10,102 nt of DNA from contig CAMHMM010000045.1 of the NCBI GenBank assembly GCA_946186215.1, positions 1 to 10,102 on the forward strand, written 5' to 3'. Position numbers and translations under genes: made by a program. Every line of letters starts with the position of its first letter. Position 1 is the first letter of the stretch. Shown here piece after piece: positions 6,006-10,102 of this stretch. A model generated the notes under the pieces. It had not been told where the DNA came from and made no database searches. It saw only the letters and a list, made by a program, of their open reading frames with translations. The DNA is from an uncultured Ruminococcus sp. (lineage in GTDB: Bacteria > Bacillota > Clostridia > Oscillospirales > Ruminococcaceae).

Positions 6006-6013
6006 AGAGGAGG
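6006..6013 (+). promoter_or_regulatory. Ribosome binding site that places the MFS start at an ATA codon
   Basis: AGAGGAGG is a near-perfect Shine-Dalgarno sequence. Seven bases later is ATA (6021-6023), in frame with the MFS transporter. There is no ATG, GTG or TTG within the normal window; the nearest in-frame alternatives are CTG at 6033 (19 bases away) and GTG at 6042 (28 bases away). An in-frame TAA at 6003-6005 excludes a longer reading. Confidence 0.8.
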
Positions 6014-6020
6014 AAACACT

Positions 6021-7178
6021 ATAAGCGCGTTACTGCTTGCCGTGATATATCTTGCGTTCATAAGTCTCGGACTTCCCGACTCACTTCTCGGCTCGGGCTG
6101 GCCGACGATGCAGACAGACTTCGGAGTGCCGTCCTCCTATGCGGGATATGTTTCAATGTCTATATCGTTCATGACGATAATATCGGCGCTTATCGCCCCG
6201 TCGGTCATAAAGAAGATCAGAACACAATGGATAGTGGTGTTTTCCATCCTTCTGACCATTCTGGGGCTCATCGGCTTTTCATGCTCAAAGTCATACGCCA
6301 TGCTGTTTATGTTCGTCATTCCCTACGGGCTCGGCGCGGGGTCGGTGGACTCGGCTCTGAACAACTATGTGGCAAAGCACTGTTCATCCTCGGTGATGAA
6401 TTTTCTCCACTGCTTCTACGGCGTGGGAGCGATGATAAGTCCGTACATAATGTCCGTCGCCCTTGCAAAGGCGCACTGGAACGAGGGCTACCGCTGGACG
6501 GCATATATCCAGTCATTCATTATGATCATTTGCCTGCTCTCCGTTCCGCTGTGGAAGAAAAACGCCGCTGCGGAGGATGAAGAGGAGCAGGGCGGCGCAG
6601 GCATTAGGGATGCCATAAAAATCCCCGGAGTTATCCCCACGCTTATCGCATTCTTTGCCTACTGCTCAGGAGAGGCCACCTGCTTTTTGTGGACATCCAG
6701 CTTCTTTGCGGGCACTAAGCCGTCGATCTCCGCCGAGACTGCGGCGGCGTTTGGCTCGCTCATATTCGGCGGTCTTATGCTGGGCAGGCTCATTTCTGCA
6801 TTTGTTTCAAACAAGCTTGGCGACAAACTGCTCATCCGCATAGGCATCGCTGTTGAAGCGGTCGGCATACTGCTGATATTTCTCCCGTTTGAAAGCTATA
6901 TCCCCGCGGCAGTCGGCTTTGTCATAACAGGTACGGGAATGGGGCCTGTTTACCCTGCCATACAGCACATGGCTCCCGCAAACTTCGGAAGGAAAAACAG
7001 CGCGGCTGTGATCGGCCTGCAGATGGCCTCGGCATACATCGGAAGTACATTTATGCCTATGGTGTTCGGGCACATACAGCAGGCAGCGGGTATCGGCATA
7101 ATGCCTTTATATCTGGCGGTATTTGCCGCACTCAATATCGGCCTTCTTGAATTTGCATACAAGCGGATCGTGACATGA
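6021..7178 (+). CDS. MFS transporter (FucP-like), apparent ATA start codon
   Basis: A polytopic inner-membrane protein of 385 aa if it begins at ATA 6021. The opening SALLLAVIYLAFISLGLPDSLLGSGWP forms the first membrane helix with the LGLPDSLLGxxWP motif shared by a Firmicute MFS group related to FucP-type sugar permeases. Further hydrophobic segments follow at intervals fitting 12 helices in two halves, split by a charged loop (AAAEDEEEQGG) near the middle. It would carry a sugar or other small molecule by proton symport or exchange; the substrate is not readable. A start at GTG 6042 would remove seven residues from the first helix and leave no ribosome site. It lies 44 bases after the kinase-like gene with no terminator between, so it is likely the third gene of the operon from 4674. 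It may represent a start-codon mutation lowering expression, or a true rare start. Confidence 0.85.
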   Translation: MSALLLAVIYLAFISLGLPDSLLGSGWPTMQTDFGVPSSYAGYVSMSISFMTIISALIAPSVIKKIRTQWIVVFSILLTILGLIGFSCSKSYAMLFMFVIPYGLGAGSVDSALNNYVAKHCSSSVMNFLHCFYGVGAMISPYIMSVALAKAHWNEGYRWTAYIQSFIMIICLLSVPLWKKNAAAEDEEEQGGAGIRDAIKIPGVIPTLIAFFAYCSGEATCFLWTSSFFAGTKPSISAETAAAFGSLIFGGLMLGRLISAFVSNKLGDKLLIRIGIAVEAVGILLIFLPFESYIPAAVGFVITGTGMGPVYPAIQHMAPANFGRKNSAAVIGLQMASAYIGSTFMPMVFGHIQQAAGIGIMPLYLAVFAALNIGLLEFAYKRIVT

Positions 7179-7306
7179 CGGAACAATTGGCTGACCTTAT
7201 AGCTTAAGCATCATATATCCCGCAGTTATTCACGACATAAGCATTTTTTCAAGGACGGGTGTTATCTTTATCCTGAGATATCCGTTATTTTGTCAGTAAA
7301 TCATAT

Positions 7307-7345
7307 AAAACCAAAACCGCAGAGCATTTCAAACGCTCTGCGGTT
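7307..7345 (-). terminator. Terminator between MFS gene and rqcH, mainly serving rqcH
   Basis: AACCGCAGAGC (7315-7325) pairs perfectly with GCTCTGCGGTT (7335-7345) around a 9-base loop. On the minus strand the stem is followed by TTTTGGTTTT, directly after the rqcH stop at 7350. On the plus strand the tail is only ATATTTAT, yet no other terminator is visible in the 136 bases after the MFS stop, so it probably works in both directions. The bases 7179-7306 hold nothing else that I can support. Confidence 0.85.
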
Positions 7346-7349
7346 ATAT

Positions 7350-9068
7350 TTATGGCTCATCCCCGTTTACATAAACAGTGCGGTTGTTTGTAAAGATAAC
7401 CATGCCGGGCTTTGCCCCCGCAGGCTTTTTCACAAATTTGGCGGTTACATAATCCACAGGCACCTGTGATGAACCCCTTGCACTGCTGTGATATGCGGCA
7501 AGCCGTGCGGCGTAGAGTATCGTGCTTTCGGGCACCTGCTCACCGTTTGCCCTTATGATCACATGAGAGCCTGTGATATCCTTAGTATGCAGCCATATAT
7601 CCGTCTTTTCCGCCGTTTTGTGGGTAAGCTCGTCATTCTGGCGGTTGTTGCGCCCTACAAGGATAACAAATCCGTCGGGAGATGTGTACTCAATGGGGAA
7701 CAGCTTCACGGGCTTTTCCTTTTTGCCCTGCCGCCTGATATATCCCTGCTCGGCAAGCTCACTGCGAAGCGCATCTATCTCGGCCTCAGTGCGGGCTCTG
7801 TCTGCGATGTCGAGCACGCTTTCAAGATAGATGTTCTCGTTCTCGTCGGCTGCGATAAGTCCCGTGAGCATTTTTTCAGCATTGTCCTCGCGGCGGTACT
7901 GTTTGTACATCCTCTGCATATTCTGCGAGGGTGTGAGCCTCTTGTCAAGCTTGATCGTCACCTTCGGGACATTTTCATCATAGAAATTATCACATACAAG
8001 CTCCGCATCGCCCTTTTTCATCTGATAGAGATTTGCTGAGATAAGGTCGCCGTACAGCTTGTACTGCTCCTTTCTGGCGCACTGCGAAAGCTCTGCACGC
8101 CTGTTTTCAAGGCGGCGGCGTGTTCTCGTGCAGAGATTCTGTATCGTCTTGTACAGCTCAGAGTATCTCTGCCGCAGGCGCATCTCAGAGGAATTCTGAA
8201 GATAAAAGCTGTCGAGCAGCTTTCCTGCGCTTTCAAAATATTCCTTGCTGTAGATCCCGTCATACTGGGTTATATCCTCAAAGCAGAAATCCTTGTTTAT
8301 CCCCTTGTCAGAAAGCATTACATAATGGCGGTCAGAGGAAAGGAACCTGTCCGCCGAAAGCCGTATCTCGTCAGCGATCCTTTCGCAAAGCTCATGAGTG
8401 AGCTCCGCTGCGGGTATATCATTTTCGCCGCTGGCTTTGTATATCCATTCTCTTGCAAGCACGGGAGATATTCCCTCGAATATGCCGATAAGCCCCTTTG
8501 CGGCGGATGTACCGCTGATTCCGCCAAGTGCGGCGATGATATCCTCCCTTGAAGCAATGAGGAAATTCATTCGTTCGCGCTTTTCGGGCATTTTGTATGT
8601 GACACCCGGCAGGATAAGCCTTGCTGCGGTAATATCATCGAGCCTGTGGAGCGCATCTATTATCCTGCCGTCCTGATGAAGAAGTATCAGATTGGAATAT
8701 TTTCCCATAATCTCCACAGCAAGAGTGAGTATCTCGCGGTCGCCCAGCTCGTTTACCGTGTCATAATCGAGAAATATTATCCTTTCCAACCCCTCCTGAC
8801 GGATATCCACAAGCTTTCCGCCCACAAGATGCTTTCTCAGGAGCATACAGAACATAGGCGGTGCCTTGGGGTTTTCCGCTTTAACTCCCGTAATGTGTAT
8901 CCTTCCTGCGGTGCCGGACACACAGACAAGTATCTGTGCAGCACCGTTCTGCCCTCTCATGGTGAGTATTATCTCATCACGGGAGGGCTGATGTATCTTA
9001 TCTATCCTGCCGCCCTTCAGGGGCTCGAGCTCCTGTTTCACAGCAAGGAGAAATGTACCGTCAAGCAT
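7350..9068 (-). CDS. rqcH: RqcH, NFACT-family ribosome quality control factor
   Basis: The 572 aa match the usual size of RqcH (about 570 in Bacillus subtilis; formerly FbpA/YloA, 'fibronectin-binding protein'). Domains in order: NFACT-N (about 1-165) with the conserved Asp-Arg pair D110-R111 and MGKYSNLIL (121-129); a helix-hairpin-helix region (about 170-265); a long charged coiled coil (about 290-435); and NFACT-R (about 455-560) with VGRNNRQND and DIWLHTKDITGSHVII. In bacteria RqcH binds stalled 50S subunits carrying peptidyl-tRNA, recruits tRNA-Ala and adds C-terminal alanine tails that mark the nascent chain for proteolysis. The D-R pair is needed for tailing in B. subtilis, so this copy looks active. 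The ATG at 9068 has GGTGAT 3-8 bases upstream. It follows the solute-binding protein gene by 89 bases on the same strand; a functional link is not implied. Confidence 0.95.
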   Translation of the reverse strand: MLDGTFLLAVKQELEPLKGGRIDKIHQPSRDEIILTMRGQNGAAQILVCVSGTAGRIHITGVKAENPKAPPMFCMLLRKHLVGGKLVDIRQEGLERIIFLDYDTVNELGDREILTLAVEIMGKYSNLILLHQDGRIIDALHRLDDITAARLILPGVTYKMPEKRERMNFLIASREDIIAALGGISGTSAAKGLIGIFEGISPVLAREWIYKASGENDIPAAELTHELCERIADEIRLSADRFLSSDRHYVMLSDKGINKDFCFEDITQYDGIYSKEYFESAGKLLDSFYLQNSSEMRLRQRYSELYKTIQNLCTRTRRRLENRRAELSQCARKEQYKLYGDLISANLYQMKKGDAELVCDNFYDENVPKVTIKLDKRLTPSQNMQRMYKQYRREDNAEKMLTGLIAADENENIYLESVLDIADRARTEAEIDALRSELAEQGYIRRQGKKEKPVKLFPIEYTSPDGFVILVGRNNRQNDELTHKTAEKTDIWLHTKDITGSHVIIRANGEQVPESTILYAARLAAYHSSARGSSQVPVDYVTAKFVKKPAGAKPGMVIFTNNRTVYVNGDEP

Positions 9069-9125
9069 ATTATCACCATTTGACCTATCGGACGCAGTAC
9101 TTCACGCTGCCCTCTGTTTATCATT

Positions 9126-9150
9126 TTCTCCCCGCCGGTGACGGGGAGAA
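9126..9150. other. Stem-loop between solute-binding protein gene and rqcH
   Basis: TTCTCCCCG (9126-9134) pairs with CGGGGAGAA (9142-9150) around a 7-base loop, 8 bases after the solute-binding protein stop. On the minus strand the stem is followed by AATGATAAAC, without a T-run, so it is at best a weak terminator; it could protect the 3' end of the upstream message. GTTTATC flanks it on both sides (9116-9122 and 9152-9158) as a direct repeat. Confidence 0.55.
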
Positions 9151-9157
9151 TGTTTAT

Positions 9158-10102
9158 CTACTTCCATGCCTCTGATATCTTATCGTAAAGAAGCACAGCC
9201 TGTTCATGGGATGTGGATTTTTCAAAAAGCACCTCGTTGCAGGCCTCTCTGAACGCAGTTATCACCGAGGAATTTTCCATTTTGGGATTGATCGACGATA
9301 ATGTATCCACTTCCTGCATCCTCAGAAATGCCTGATACTGTATGCCGTTGAGCATTCCCGCTTCCTCCAGTGTACGCCGCGCAGGCTCGCTCAGAGGTAT
9401 CCCCTTTTCCACACCCTGCAGCTTTGCCATAACCGGAGAATTGAGGAGGAAATCCAGCAGCCTTGCCGCTTCCTCGGGATGAGCAGTGGAATGGCTTATC
9501 GCGTACATCGTAGCGGGCTTCATATACCAGCCCGTTCCGACGGGAGTGCCCTCTGCCGCAGTGTATTCCGCAGCGGTAACATCCCAGCCCAGCGAGATAG
9601 CGTTTGCACATTCATTCTCCGCATCTGAAAGCCATGCCACAACGCCCGCTGTAACATCATCCTCCAGATCATAATCCCCTGCATATTCCACATTGGGCAT
9701 TACCTTTTCGTTTATCAGGCGGCAGTAGAAGTCTATCATGATCTGAAAATCGTCTGCTGTGAATTCAAGCTTTCCCTCCGGTGAGATTATCTTTCTCCCC
9801 GTGGTCTGCTCAGCATAGGCGATACAGTAGAGCCACGCGCTTTTTTCTATCATCGAAATAGGGTAGCATTCGCCGTTCATCACCTTTGCTGCTGCAAAAA
9901 GGTCGTCCCATGTACGGGGAACATCAAGCCCGAAGCGCTCATAGGCCGAGCGGTTTATATACACGGTCTGAGCGTTCATTGCGATAGGCAGCGCGTTCAG
10001 ATGGCCGCCGCGCATCCCGTACTCGACCATCTGAGGATCTATGGTGTCTATGGAAACGATATAGGAAAGCTTGTTTAAATCGTAAAATCCCAGGCCATCG
10101 GG
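9158..10102 (-). CDS. ABC transporter extracellular solute-binding protein, 5' end cut by window edge
   Basis: The frame is open from the window edge (10102) to TAG at 9158-9160, giving the C-terminal 314 residues. The internal ATG at 10030 is not the start, because coding continues upstream without a stop (PDGLGFYDLNKLSYIVSID). The pattern fits family 1 sugar-binding proteins: ALPIAMNAQTVYINRSAYERFGLDVPRTWDDL (typical hinge strand, then '...P.TWDEL'), a central TAGVVAWLSDAEN stretch, GTGWYMKPATMYAISHSTAHPEEAARLLDFLLN (the '..p..AA.FL.FL.n' helix), GIPLSEPARRTLEEAG, and a last helical part. Members are usually lipoproteins that deliver oligosaccharides to an ABC permease; the signal peptide and lipobox lie outside. 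Partner permease genes are not in the window and may lie upstream. Confidence 0.88.
   Translation of the reverse strand, partial: PDGLGFYDLNKLSYIVSIDTIDPQMVEYGMRGGHLNALPIAMNAQTVYINRSAYERFGLDVPRTWDDLFAAAKVMNGECYPISMIEKSAWLYCIAYAEQTTGRKIISPEGKLEFTADDFQIMIDFYCRLINEKVMPNVEYAGDYDLEDDVTAGVVAWLSDAENECANAISLGWDVTAAEYTAAEGTPVGTGWYMKPATMYAISHSTAHPEEAARLLDFLLNSPVMAKLQGVEKGIPLSEPARRTLEEAGMLNGIQYQAFLRMQEVDTLSSINPKMENSSVITAFREACNEVLFEKSTSHEQAVLLYDKISEAWK

Noticed and set aside
5837..6580. 247-aa plus-strand ORF bridging kinase and MFS genes
   Set aside because: Arg/His/Ser-rich out-of-frame reading of two well-supported genes.
7488..8039. 183-aa plus-strand ORF
   Set aside because: Antisense shadow of rqcH.

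Overview
The window looks like chromosomal DNA of a low-to-mid GC Firmicute, most likely a Ruminococcus-like gut or rumen clostridium. This rests on strong AGGAGG-type ribosome sites, consensus sigma-A promoters, an RqcH of Bacillus/Clostridium type, a lipoprotein-type sugar-binding protein, and the overall protein flavour. The genus is an inference. There is no rRNA, tRNA, CRISPR array, integrase or transposase.

Layout from left to right. A partial minus-strand SUKH-3-type immunity-like gene (1-503) is preceded by a tiny ORF (521-652) and a near-consensus minus-strand promoter (689-717). A 347-bp divergent spacer (718-1064) carries GC-rich palindromes, a 16-bp direct repeat, a 19-bp dyad and a plus-strand promoter. 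A 529-aa cytoplasmic esterase follows (1065-2654), which appears to be a duplicated alpha/beta-hydrolase with a degenerate first copy; it ends in a strong terminator. Next is a minus-strand two-gene operon: a membrane-anchored alpha/beta-hydrolase (3350-4438) and a TetR regulator (2776-3357), overlapping by 8 bp. Its perfect-consensus promoter is overlapped by two near-identical 19-bp palindromes, which reads as a classic autorepressed TetR circuit.

A plus-strand operon then runs from another perfect-consensus promoter (4674-4702): a GNAT acetyltransferase, an unfamiliar P-loop kinase-like protein, and a 12-TM-type MFS transporter. The ribosome site of the MFS gene points to an ATA start codon. 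This operon converges on rqcH (7350-9068, minus; ribosome-associated quality control), and a hairpin terminator lies between them. The right edge is the C-terminal 314 residues of an ABC-type extracellular solute-binding protein (minus).

The most distinctive items are the double-operator TetR/hydrolase circuit, the apparent ATA start, the unfamiliar kinase in an acetyltransferase-kinase-transporter operon, and the tandem hydrolase with a decayed first domain. I see no clear multi-gene defence system; the SUKH-3 gene is the only conflict-related gene.
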